Below are positions 10,891 through 22,362 of a DNA stretch of 64,000 nt, piece after piece. The translations under genes and the position numbers were made by a program. This DNA is from Spinacia oleracea (lineage: Eukaryota > Streptophyta > Magnoliopsida > Caryophyllales > Amaranthaceae), in NCBI RefSeq assembly GCF_020520425.1, contig NC_079487.1:113866141-113930140 (forward strand), written 5' to 3'. The notes under the pieces were generated by a model. It searched no databases, was not told where the DNA came from, and worked only from the letters and a program-made list of their open reading frames with translations. How positions within the stretch are numbered: position 1 is the stretch's first letter; each line of letters begins with the position of its first letter.

Positions 10891-13868
10891 TGTAATCCCC
10901 CGTAATTTTATAAATTTTATTAATATATTTTAACGTATAGTTATTTATATTTATATAGAATTTACGAATTTTAGAAATAAATATGTAATTAACGAATATT
11001 TATTTTTATACGTTTTAAATATTTCAACGACGTATGAAATTAAAATAATTTTAGACTTTATGTTGAAAAGAATTTGAATTACGAAAACACGTTCGAAATT
11101 GGAAAACAATCCTAAACGGTTTTGGATTCAAGTTCTAAAACTAAATCATAATTCTAGCCCAATTGGATGAAGCCCAAATAATTAAATCCAAAACTCTTTA
11201 CTCCCTTCTCTTTCAATCTCACGTAAAAAGCAAAACAAAAACAACAAAACTCCCTTCCCTCTTATTCCTTCACGTGAACCATTCCAAACCCTTCTCTTCA
11301 ATTTCACGTGGAACTGCTGCTCCTCAAGCAACCGCCGCACCACCGCAGCGCCGCCATCCTCAGTCGCGCCGCCCTACCACCGCGAGCCTCACCTTCCTTC
11401 TCTTCTCCGTCCGGTACTCTCTCTCTCCCCTCGTATCTCTTTCTTCTTCTTTCAGTTTCTTACCCTTCTCCTCTTGGTTGTTCTGCTTTCGCGCAGCGAG
11501 ACCACCATGCTCGCCACCAGCACAGCCGCCGCGAGTTCTTCTCCATCGCCTGACCGGCGGTCTGCTCGGTAACTTCTCCTCCCTCCTTTTTATTTTTCGG
11601 TCTCCTTTCTTGGTTGTTATTTCTTGCGCTCTTCTCCTCATTTGCTTTCATGCTGTCGCACAGCAACCGCACGCCCAGCCACGTCGCATCAACCACCAGA
11701 ACCACCGCTCGCTGCCGCGCCTCCCATGCCGCCGGCCAGCATCTCCTTAAACCTTTATTTGGTTAATTTCTTAAACCCTAAGTTAATTAAATGTTTTAAA
11801 TTATGTTTTAATTATGTAATTTATGTTCTATTAAATTAAATGTTTAGTTTTTATTATCCAATTATGAATTCCAGATTTCATGTTTCGCAAAATTGAATCA
11901 TTAATTTTCAGATTTATATAATTGAATTAAAATAAGGATTTTAATTATTAAAACATGAATTTTTAAGGTTTTAATAGATTTAAAATCATGATAGAATGGT
12001 TGTGAATTATTAAAATTATTATTTTATGTTCTAAGCATGATAATTTGGTTTTGGGAAAGCTTTAAACGATTTCGTATTGCTGAAAATTTAAAGTATGATG
12101 TTTGCGAAGAGTTTTCAACGAATTTCAATCATTGATTCAATAATTATTATGCTAGGAAATCAAATACTCAAGTTTTGATATTGGGAAAGGATCTAATTAT
12201 GTTTAGGAAGGGTTTGAAGCACCCTAATGTTGCTGGAAATTTAAAAAGGAACGTTTGTTGGAGTTTATGATAATTAGGGATCGTTAGGGAATTAATCACT
12301 ATTCTAGGAAGTTAATTAATTAAGTTTCGATATTGGGGAATGTTCTAAATATGTTTAGGATGTGTTTAGAGTACGTTAGTGTTGCTGTAAATTATTAGGA
12401 ATTGATTTGGGTACGTTTCTTGATTATTTTAGGCGGAGAATTCTTTGTGGGCGACTTTTGAATTCGTTAAAGTGGCCTATCAGTTTGTTTACACAAGGTA
12501 CGTACATACCTGTGTGCTTGGAACGTGTGCTAATTGTTGAAACCATGTTGAATCTTGTTGTTGAACTTGGTTATGTTGATATTATTGTTGAACTTGGTGA
12601 TGTTGATATTATGGACGAACTGGGTTATATTGAATGTGCATGTTTAATACTGTTGGACAAACTTATTGAACTTATTTTGCACTATAAGAACTGTAACATG
12701 TTAGTATGGATGTTTGATACAAACATGTTGGTTGGGAACACTAGATTATTCTATATGATTGGGTTGGATCAATTGGTTGTTGTTCCCTTTCTATCTTTTC
12801 ACTACTTTATAAGGGCGGAGGACCTTGTTTAGTAAGTTGAAACTTTATGCCCATATTCAGGGTTGCTCATGGTTAAAGGAAAGGTTGGTTAAGTTGGAAT
12901 GAGTCTTGATTGATGCTTTTATGATCACTTACTTAATTCCAAGATAAAAACAGTTGTGAACAAATGTGAATTGTCTGTCTTATGTAATGGTTGAGTCATA
13001 ACGGAATCTCAATTTGTAAATCATGTAAAGTGAAACTGAATAGCAATAGCTTTAGACTGTGCACGTCTGAAGTGACGGACAAACAGGAGTTGGGGTTCAT
13101 GGTGGTAGCCCATGGCCTTTTCTGGGACCGGATTGATCACCGTGTCCTATTTTTATTTAAACGTTCCTCGATATCGCAGGTCACTGAGGTTACGGAGTCG
13201 CGCCCGTACCTCGTCTTCCTTAGTGAAGACTTCTGGATGGTCAACTCGGTCCATTGTCTATTTCAACTAAAATAATATTATTGCTAAAAGTCTAGCCTAG
13301 TCTAGTCTGGTCAAGTATGGTCGTCAAACTATCATGTTTTGTCTGCCCTTGTTTGTGTTCATTAGTATCATGTTAGGGTTGTTCGTGTAATAGAATCATG
13401 TTAGGATTATTATTGATTTAGTATGTAGTACTCAGCTTTGCTGATTACGTGCTTTTGCTTGTGCATGTTGATCATGGCTATGCCTTATTGATCCTGTGAT
13501 GACCCAATCTTTGGTGAGCAGTCTCTAAGGATCAATAAGCATTGTCCATCTGCAGGTTTGAAGATGTTGCATCATTGGGATCGGGAATAGAGAGCTTGTA
13601 TTTAGTTTTGATTTGCTAAGTTGACTTGGGTTTGTTTAATTGGACTTTAAACTTGTCGTACTATTTACATTTCCTTATTTTCGTTGGTTGATTTTTGGGA
13701 CTAAACCTGTAATCGATTATTTATAAACCTAAAGTTAGTTTTCTGTTTTCCGCTGCAAAATTCTGAATAAGCCGTTACGTTTTCACACGGGCGATAATGC
13801 TTTGATAATTCTCTACGTTTTATATTAAAAGATTATTTTAGAAAAGAGAGAATTGTCGGGGTGTTACA
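10891..13868 (+). repeat. 3' LTR (2,978 bp)
   Basis: It is offset from the 5' LTR by exactly 7,109 bp at both ends, with no indel between them. It is followed by the target duplication ACTGC. Confidence 0.93.
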
Positions 13869-13873
13869 ACTGC

Positions 13874-14171
13874 CGTCAATTCTGGGCGGCAATGAAGTTA
13901 TAGTTTAATAAAAAAAAAATCACACCTCCAACACGATGGTACGTGAAGACGATGGTGGTGCACAGTGATTAGCAGGTGGCGTGAAGACGCTGGTGGTGCG
14001 TGAAGATGATGGCAAGGTGGCAGTGAAAGGATGGTGGTGCACGCACTGCACGGTGATGAAAGGTGGCGGTGATGGGGATGGTTACGGGGTTGCCGAATTA
14101 TGCCGTCGGAAAATGTTTTCAGATGATGGAGTAAGAGGGAGGTTGAAAGGTTGTGGTAAAAAGTTAAGAGG
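13874..14171. other. Right interior of the split DNA transposon
   Basis: It starts with the closing arm of hairpin 2 (TTCTGGGCGGC), then an A-run and a GGTGGTG-rich stretch with an 80-codon ORF (13981-14223). That ORF runs into the adjacent MITE and has no recognisable domain. I see no gene. Confidence 0.5.
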
Positions 14172-14499
14172 TACTCCCTCTGTCCCGGAATACTCGACCC
14201 GGTTTGACCGGCACAGAGTTTAACTTGAATTGACTTATTTAATTTAATAGGTAGTAGTTGATAGTGGGGTATTATTTTAATGTAGTTAGTGGGAGGTGGG
14301 TTAAGAGGTGGGGTTGGGGAAGAGTAGGGGTTGAATTTTTAATTACTTTTTGTATGGAGTAGGGGGTAGGTGGGTTAATAGGGGTGGAGTGAGAAATAAT
14401 ATAATATTGTTAGAATATTTCAATTTTTAGAAACAGGTCAAGTATTAAGGGACGACCCGATAAGGAAAACAGGTCAAGTATTCCGGGACGGAGGGAGTA
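14172..14499. mobile_element. TA-flanked MITE
   Basis: The left end TACTCCCTCTGTCCCGGAAT (then ACTCGACC) is inverted at the right end as GGTCAAGTATTCCGGGACGG then AGGGAGTA. It lies just inside the right terminus of the larger DNA transposon. Confidence 0.85.
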
Positions 14500-14585
14500 T
14501 GGTAGATTATATAAGGGTACAAATGTCTTTTCATGTAAAATACGCGGACGTTTTTAGCGAATGAGGACGTCAAATAGCGATACAC

Positions 14586-14662
14586 TAAATTAATACGTCA
14601 ATTAAATTACTTAAACTCTATACCGATCAAACCGAGACGTGTATTAAGTGACGGAGAGAGTA
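14586..14662. mobile_element. Right end of the split MITE
   Basis: It continues the MITE begun at 2511: ACCGATCAAACCGAGACGTG then TATTAAGTGACGGAGAGAGTA. Its first 8 bases repeat the last 8 of the left half. Confidence 0.65.
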
Positions 14663-16040
14663 TCAAATATTGTACAAAATACTGTATATTTATTGTGTAT
14701 TTAGATGCAATTTAAACGCAAACCAATATTGTCCAAGACTTTATACGGTGATACTAAAAGCCTTTTTGGGCAAAGTCACCAATTATTCATGGGAAAGAGG
14801 AGCTTAATGATGGTCCCACTTGAAGAAAGTAAAAGGATGAGGGTAAAATGTCGTCATTGTTGATTGTTGTGTTAAAAAGAGAAAATGAAAGGTCCAACTA
14901 TTTAAAACTTGTAAAGTTGTAAATATCCTAGGGAGGAGCCGTGGGAGGCGCGTTTGGATGGGTATGAATTGAGCCAATCAGCGTTTAATGATTTAAAGAG
15001 AAGATTGATTATATGATATCCAGACTCAGAGCCAGAGTGTTTTCCGATTTAAGATTCCTGCTTTCTCTCTCCTTAATCTCATCTCATTTACTTTACCTTG
15101 CTCCCCAAGCCATTTCCTTTTTCTTTCTTTTTTTATAATAACTCATCTTACTATTTTTGTCCATTACTTCTTCTCTTATCCTACTTTACTGCATTGCCCT
15201 TTTCCTATTTCTTTTCTTAAAATGTTTTATTTTCGTTATAACTTACATTTCAAATACACACTAAACATGCAGTTGAAATTTTCATGATTCGTACTTGTAG
15301 GACGCCATTATTTGAATCGATTTGTATTCAACGTATATGTTTTTTTTTGTTAGCGACGGAGTATTCAGTACATCTTTAATATAATAGTGATTAGTGAAAA
15401 TACAATTTATCAAAAACAAGTTTTCTTCTCCTAAATTTTACTTATCTCAATTTATTCGTTATTAACCAAAGTTCAAAATTGACCTTGTTGTATTAACCTC
15501 GATTTTCCGAACGAAGACAGTAGCTATAGGAAAGACATTTACTCATACTTCTTTCAAAGAGTTAACAATTTTTAGTCCGAAAAATGATAGGAGTATATTC
15601 GGTAACTTTTTATGTGGTATTAAATATATTATACCACGAATATTCAAATGAAATTATTTTTAAAAAAATATCTAAATTCATTATTGGTCTATTAAACGAA
15701 TTGGCCATAATTTATTAATTGCTAAAACAAAAACGTACTCTGTAATACGTTTGTTAGTATAAAAAAAAAGAAAAAAAAACTGAATAATTAGTTAGAGCAA
15801 AATGGTGTAACTAACGTAAAATGGTAAAATAAAAAAATAAAAAACGACAAAGAATCTTGTTCGATTTACCGTCTAAATTCAATATCTAATCCAAAAAACT
15901 TAACTGTAAAACAAAAATGACTAAATTAAACAAATTATTAAAGTTACAAATAAATAACATATCCATGATTCTGTACAAATTGACAAGGGTATTTTGGTCA
16001 ACCAAAAATATTTCTCTCTCCATCTCCATCTTAAGTCCCA
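14663..16040. other. Intergenic sequence upstream of the DUF506 gene
   Basis: AT-rich. A GAGCCAATCAGCG (CCAAT-type) word lies near 14973, followed by a pyrimidine-rich stretch at 15055-15110. These could be a distal promoter and leader, but nothing connects them to an ORF. No coding sequence was recognised. Confidence 0.4.
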
Positions 16041-16045
16041 CCCTC

Positions 16046-16053
16046 TTTATATG
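16046..16053 (+). promoter_or_regulatory. Possible TATA box of the DUF506 gene
   Basis: TTTATATG lies about 380 bp before the start codon, within a pyrimidine-rich context (CACCCTC upstream, CCTTTCGTTCTCTTC downstream) typical of a plant core promoter. Start-site usage is not known. Confidence 0.4.
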
Positions 16054-16429
16054 AACACTTTCGCATTCCTTTCGTTCTCTTCATCATCCTTTGGGTATGT
16101 ACCACTTTTTCCTCTATCTTCAAAAATCATTTTCTCACAAACACACCCTTTGGATCATAAAACACACCAAAATATTTGAAAATATTAGATAAATACATAC
16201 TCAAACAAATACGAATACACAAAAGTTTTTTGAAAAATTAATTCATTTGACGAAAAACCTTTGAATTCATTCATATATTCATATATACCTTTAACAATTT
16301 CAGTTCTTCATTGATTTTTTGTCTTGTTTTGTTTTATATTAATTGCACAAATTTTGATTTTTCTTCGGTCAAATTCGGCGGAAATTTTGTTTGAATTTAG
16401 AAATTCAGAGTTCTGCAAATTCTAATTGA

Positions 16430-19174
16430 ATGATAATTAGGAGAACAGGAGGTAAAAAGTTAGGGTTCGGAAATTTGAGGTTCGATCGAAGAGCCAAGGT
16501 TTTTCCGGCATCGACGGAGGAGATTGATAATATGGAGGTTAAGGTTTGTAGTCCTGCTGGAGATATATTGAGGAGGACGGTGGCCGGAGGTGGTGCTGTT
16601 GGTGGAGGAGGAGAGAGAAAGTTTAGCCATGAAAGTGAGCATGACTTGGCGTTAATGGTGAGCGATTTTCTTGAGAACAATGGAAGCTGCGGTGCTGATT
16701 CATTGTGTAGCAGTGACAACGAGTCTGGCTTCTCCGATCTTCACCACCTCGCCGACAAGATTTCGGTACTTTTCTACTTCTTAATTAGCTGAATTTATTG
16801 TTCTTTTGGCTGAATTATAATGGAAATGGTTGATTTGTTGTGGAATTTAGATGTTTTTTAGCTGCTACAGTGAATTTGCGGGAAATTACTTTGAAATAAT
16901 TGTCTGAGCTGATTTTTTTATTTCGATCGGTTAAGGACATTTATAATTTTTAAACTAGCTAAATTTTGCTGTAAATGGTTCAAATTTGGTTTAGAATTTG
17001 ATTTTCTATATGAAATTTGATTAGTTGAGCTGAAATTCGTTACGTTTACTTTAAGAAGTTTCAGGAAGTTACTTAAATAAGACGTTTTATGTTTGAATTG
17101 CACTTGCTTGCAAATGAGGGAATGAAATTTCAATTTGAATTTGTTGAAACCTGCCTGTTTGTTTGTGTAATGCTCATAGGTGTGGGGCAGTGAGTTACTG
17201 AATTCAATTAGCTGACGAGAAATTTATTTTCGGCTGATTTTGATGGAAATGGTTGATAGTTCTTGGAAAATTGGATTACTTTACAATGAATTTGGTTTAA
17301 TTGTGTTTGAACAAATGATAATTTGGGATATCTTACAGTTACGGTTATGAATTTGCGGAAGCCACTTCCAAAGAAATGTGTAGATGTGATTGATACTTGC
17401 TTGGAAATGAGGGAATGTAATTCTGTTCTAAAATTATTGAAACTTTACTTTTTGAGGAAAAACAAATACTTTTAGTTTGAGTTTTGATCCTTCTGTTAGA
17501 AGCAGCTTCTCTGTCTTCGTTCTGGGTACCTAATTCGATTTCAAGCTTAAATTTGTGTATTTGTGTTTACCTTCAATATCTGGAGGGTAAATACTGCAGA
17601 AAATATATGAGTTCGGGTGTCTCAAATTGTTAATGTGTGTAGCTTGTTCAAAAATTACTTTTGTTCGGGAGACAGTCTGATTTGATAGTATTATACTATT
17701 AGTATTCAATTTGATTCATGTTTTACTCCATTGATATAGCTTTTGTGATATGATGCCTATCACATAAGATATTGCCCTGCCTTTCCTTGTACCTACTGTG
17801 AGTTCTTCTGTAATCTGTATATCTGTAAAGGAGAGATTTATATTTGCTTGTTGTCATTGTGCAGTTCTTTAAGCGCTCGGTGGATCAGTATGAGAGTGAC
17901 TTGCAGTCTGTGGTCCAATCTCTCTTACTTTCTATGGATGTAAAGGAGCTTCAGCTTGTTAAATCTGGTCTATGCTATGGAAGCTGTATTCGTTATGCTT
18001 TGGTGAAGCTTCTCAGATCGTCAGGCTACGATGCTGCAGTATGTGCTTCAAAATGGCAAGGTTGTAACAAGGTGCCTGGAGGTATAATCACATCCTCTAT
18101 ATCTCATTCAATAACATTTTTTAGCATACTCTATATTCCCGGTTAAATTGACATTTACGGCAGTTTCAAGTCGCATTAACAATCAATTCTGACTGAATAA
18201 AATTCCTCGAAGCTAGTAGCTTTTGCTGGTTCATGAGTTTAAGGATTTTATAGAGCATCTAACTGTAGTACTTTTTTGGGTTTATCCCTATTATGAAGTT
18301 ATTGATTGTCCAACTTCGTTGGTGATAACTGATAAGCATGTGGGATGTTGAGAGAAAGTACACGTGTGTCATATATGTTGAATGTTTGCTGATGTTAGCT
18401 GTTGTAATTCGTGGTTAATGTTTGCTGAAATTCGTTTGATTCATGCCGAATGTTGGGAAATCAGAAATAGAATGTTCTGGCTTGAACTTGGAAGTATGTA
18501 TGCAATTTTACTTAATGAGGTGTGAGTTAAGATCGCTGTAATGGTTGTCGTTGTCTCCTTTCAAGTTTCAGTGCAGAACTATCTTGTTGTTTCTTCTGTT
18601 TTTATCGATCAGTTTTTATCTTATAGTAGACGTAAACTAATTGTGTTTCCTCTTCATTCCTTGCCCCAATGAAGGCGACCATGAATACATTGACGTGGTG
18701 AATTACTTAAATGACGGAAGCACAGAACGTTTGATAATTGATATTGATTTCCGAAGCCATTTTGAGATAGCAAGAGCTGTTGAATCATATGACAAGATTT
18801 TGAAATCTCTTCCAGTTGTTTTTGTGGGATCCTTGATAAAGCTGAAACAGTTCCTTCAAGTTATGGCTGAAGCTGCAAGGGTATCTCTGAAGCAGAACTC
18901 TATGCCTCTTCCTCCATGGAGATCCCTTGCTTATTTACTAGCTAAGTGGCATTCACCTCATCAGAGAATGGTGGTAACTTTAGAAGAACAGAATACTAAT
19001 AATAGCTCTACTACAATCACGACCCATAAACAGTGCAATGGTCATCTAAGGCAGTTGCAGTCCTCCCTTCAGTCGGAAATTGGAACCGAGCGATTGCTGA
19101 AGCCTATAAAGAGTGATACAAGCAGAAGACTGAAACTTGAAAGGAGGAAAATCTCTTCATTCAGGACACCTTGA
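16430..19174 (+). CDS. DUF506 (PDDEXK_6-like) family protein, three exons
   Basis: Proposed exons are 16430-16765, 17865-18081 and 18675-19174, giving 350 residues. Donors are TCG|GTACTT and GGAG|GTATAA; acceptors are GTGCAG|TTC and GAAG|GCGACC. Phases agree (0 and 1). Exon 1 has the family's N-terminal KLGFGNLRFDRRAKVFPA and EHDLALMVSDFLEN. Exon 2 has the YDAAVCASKW segment. Exon 3 has the conserved core EYIDVVNY, ERLIIDIDFRSHFEIARA and LPPWRSLAYLLAKW, followed by a variable basic tail. The family is plant-specific and nuclease-fold-like, but no enzyme activity is established to my knowledge; members have been linked to root-hair and stress responses. No stops or frameshifts were seen, so it is probably expressed. 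The first ATG fits the family N-terminus. Confidence 0.93.
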
Positions 19175-19640
19175 GCTCATGTACAGAAGAAGTTTTTGCT
19201 GCGGGAATTGTGACTTACATTGAGAGATACTTTTTTTTTTTTTGTTCTTTTTTCTAAAACTTACAAAACCCAAAAATTCTTTCACTTCAAGAATAGGGGA
19301 ATACAATCGACAATGAGATCATCTCATAGTTCAAGAAATTTACAACACAAGCAACGACATGTCGGCTTCATTCCACGTTCAAGAAATCTTGCTTCATTTT
19401 GCGTTCTTAAATCTCATTGCCGGGAATCCCTTGATTCTAAAGCATTCTTGATTCTTTCTTTTTCCTTTTTCCTTTTTTTTTTTTTTTTTCTGGATCTTGT
19501 AATACGGAGTAGCTTTTACCATGTTTTCGGCATAGCCTATAAAAATGTATTCCTGGACCGTCATTTTTAGGTTCCCAGGAGATTTTGTCATATTCGTTTT
19601 CTTCCATTTTGTATTCTATACTCGTTGATGTAATCTCCAA
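19175..19640 (+). other. 3' flank and likely 3' UTR of the DUF506 gene
   Basis: It follows the TGA. T-rich tracts occur near 19229 and 19470, and AATAATATTATT near 19638 could serve as a polyadenylation region. The ORFs here are low complexity and not supported. Confidence 0.4.
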
Positions 19641-20590
19641 TAATATTATTGTTAAATAACTTATGCAGTAAATTAATATTCATTGTTTGCTAGTAATATT
19701 CAAAAATTTCAATGATAATATTCAGAGTTTAACAAATTTTTCTTTATTGAATATGGTCGGCGTACGCGTTTACGGAAGTGTATATCAATCATACTCGTAT
19801 ATTTCCATGGATTTGGTTAGCGTATACGGTTTGCTTTACCAGTAAAAGTTTCAACCTTTCAAAATTGTCTGCTTGTGTTGCGTTCAACAACCTCTCTTTA
19901 TTACAACCTGCTTTTGTTTCTTTGTCGTTGGGAGTATTTGGAACGTTCCTTTGTTATACTTTCGTTTAGAAAAGTCTAGCTCGCTAACTTGGGGTTAATT
20001 TGAGAGATGTCTTGATTTTGGAGGAGACTTCATGTTACCTCAAACAATTAAATTGAACAACTGAGAATTTTTAAGCTTATCGTAATCAGATGGAGAGAGA
20101 GATCGTGCAACTTGCTAGTTGCTACATAGCATTTGCACCCGCGATAATAAATTCGTATAGTACACTTTTCATCTGAATTTCGCTTTTCATTTTATCTTGT
20201 TGACCATGAATAAAAAAAATCTTATGATGTCTTTATCTTATATATATATATATAACATTTGAATTAATTAACTCTTATTTTATGTTACATTGTCTTTTCT
20301 ATATTTATAAATATTAATGCCCTTTATATTATTTTATACGGTATAAATTATCTTTCCCTAAAAAAACACTTATATGAATTTTCGTATGTTATTAGACCTA
20401 AAATAAGGTAAAAGAACACAGCCTCTGAGCCTCACTCTCCGGTTTAATAATATATCTAATGAAGACAAAGAAACCAAGCATTAAACTCCGTTTTATGTTC
20501 ATTCTATTTCATTATAAAGTGATACATGGTACAAAATTGAAGTACGAAGTTTTATCTTTCTACTCCTATCTTCTTATTCTTGAGTTTCAG
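19641..20590. other. Intergenic, nothing recognised
   Basis: AT-rich sequence with a short TA microsatellite near 20242-20254. No gene-like ORF. Confidence 0.5.
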
Positions 20591-20828
20591 TAAGACTCTG
20601 TTTTGTTCAACTTATTTTGACTTATTTCAAAAAAAGTAAGTTCAGATCAGCAAAAATAAGTTTTTTCAGATATTTTCATACATAAATAATTTTATTTCAG
20701 ATAAAATAAGTTCAGATAAGTTAAGAAAAGTTCAGATAAGTTCAGATAAGTTCATATAAGTTTAGTTAAATTCAGAAACTTCAGATAATATAAGTTCAGT
20801 CAAAATAAATCTAATAGAACAGAGCCTA
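20591..20828. mobile_element. MITE with internal TTCAGATAAG repeats
   Basis: The ends TAAGACTCTGTTTTGTTC and CTAATAGAACAGAGCCTAA are inverted repeats. The interior repeats GTTCAGATAAG several times. A relative lies at 59971-60153. The superfamily is uncertain. Confidence 0.65.
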
Positions 20829-22290
20829 ATTATTTGTAGTTCTAGTATTATCCTTTTATTCTAGTATTCTAGTTATTCGATGGGTGAGATCTTGGAGGTT
20901 TGTCAAGGTATTCGATGAGGGAAGGAGTTGTTTGTAATAGGAAGGTTGGGGTTTAGTTGTTAGGTTGTCGTGGTGATTAATTTCTGTTTATCCCTATTTT
21001 AAATTAGTGTTGAGATTTGTTCTTGACGCTTTTAAAATCTGTTATGTGAGTGTTGATCTCCATTGTTTGGGGGTTCATAGTATGCTAATCGAGTTATGTT
21101 ATTGACTCGAGACGCTTGTGTGAAATTCACAAGGTCATTTCAAGACCCCCGAGACATTTTAACTCTTTCGCTTCTTTCTTTGTCTTATAAGGAAATCACA
21201 GCCACATGTGGCCTTAACATGATAACGCCTCATTGGTGGTGTAACCAAGCATTTCAACACTCAAAGGACCGACAACATAATAACCTACGTATTTTTCTTG
21301 TGTTTTGTCTCTGTAATTGTCCATAAAGACCTTGGTGTTTACTTTTGTGTAAATTTCTTTTAAGCAAAAGTATCTATGGCAAAAAAAATTTGGATATTCT
21401 TCGGATGGAAGAACTCTGACTCAAGGAAAAATCACATTTATCACATATTCACATGAGATAGGCACCTTGAGGCCTCCACCATCTAATTAGGCATACTCTT
21501 CATATGACATACTTTAAAGTTCAAATCTGTCAAATACATCTATGACCGTTAATTAACTCTCCAACTAACTATGTCACAAAATACTTCCATGAACTGAAGA
21601 AAGTATCAACATCATGAAATTTTAGTCGGGCATTACCAGTTTCAGTTTTTTGGTAATACAACTCGCCGGAATTCGCCCTTTGACTGATTTTTATTGTTTT
21701 TTTTTTATAAAAGAAAAAAAACATTTTTGATCAACAATAGCTACAAAGCCTAAGGTTAGGCTTTTGTTCTCTTTTATCAATAAAAATACTCCGTACTCCA
21801 TAAGTGTACAACCAAAATAAATTTAAGTTAAGCATAATATAAAGTACTAGTAGTGCATGAATTAGACATAAACCAAGTTTTTTGAAAAAATAAAATTATA
21901 GTACAATTAACCCGGCCTCCGCTTACTTAACCCTATAAAAACACATTACAGGATATAATTCAACAGGAACATTTTCCATCCCATTTGCAAATTCGAGTTT
22001 CGAGTTTCCCTACCTCTTGTGCCAGTTTAATCATCCCTGCCAATTGTAAACCCCAAGAGAAAAGTACAAAAGTCATATAGCATCATTAGTACAAATTGTA
22101 AACCCAAAAGGAAAATATTAAAGGCTTAGAGCATCATTAAAGTGTAAAAATCAAAAAAAATCAAGAGCTTTCACTAAAGGCCTATTAGCAAAGTTATTTG
22201 GTTTTACATAATTCTCCTTTGTGTTAACAAAAAGACAATTCCTAAGTTAGGTACGGTTATGAAGTTGATTATTAGTAATTGACACTCATT
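20829..22290. other. Intergenic, nothing recognised
   Basis: Short spurious ORFs only. An A/T-rich run at 21690-21720 and no recognisable gene or element ends. Confidence 0.5.
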
Positions 22291-22360
22291 TGGAGCTGGG
22301 TGGATTCGAACCACCAACCTCCCAGGTGGATTACCTGGTCGCTCTGCCATTTTGAGCTTA
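22291..22360 (-). pseudogene. tRNA-like remnant
   Basis: On the minus strand, GGTGGTTCGAATCCACC forms a perfect T-arm, and a CCAGGT...ACCTGG stem with a TGGCAGAGC D-arm-like block lies upstream. The 7-base loop TAATCCA lacks the uridine expected before an anticodon, and the acceptor strands do not pair well. It is therefore more likely a degraded tRNA or tRNA-derived repeat than a working gene. Confidence 0.35.
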
Positions 22361-22362
22361 CA

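Larger units (their letters stand above)
3782..13868 (+). mobile_element. Ty3/Gypsy LTR retrotransposon, full length, non-autonomous
   Basis: Two LTRs of 2,978 bp each (3782-6759 and 10891-13868) flank a 4,131-bp interior. The element is bounded by a perfect 5-bp target duplication, ACTGC (3777-3781 and 13869-13873). LTR ends are TGTAATCC...GTGTTACA. I saw no difference between the LTRs on inspection, and their incidental ORFs translate identically, so insertion is recent. The interior holds only decayed gag, RT, RNase H and integrase pieces, so it was probably moved in trans by an intact relative. The GAG and integrase wording resembles chromoviruses such as Tekay, which is an inference. Confidence 0.93.
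2777..14585. mobile_element. Non-autonomous DNA transposon with 8-bp target duplication (hAT-like?), carrying nested elements
   Basis: It is flanked by TAAATTAA at 2769-2776 and 14586-14593. Subterminal regions 2791-2860 and 14501-14571 are inverted relatives of one another: both have GACGTCCT(C)ATTCGCTAAA, an ATTTTA..GAAAA stretch, and ACCCTTATA near the inner edge. Without the Gypsy element (3782-13868, plus its 5-bp duplication) and the MITE at 14172-14499 the element is roughly 1.4 kb. Its interior has a proline-rich low-complexity stretch (2828-3155), palindromic hairpins and no transposase. Eight-base duplications are typical of hAT, but the termini alone do not prove the superfamily. 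Confidence 0.5.
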
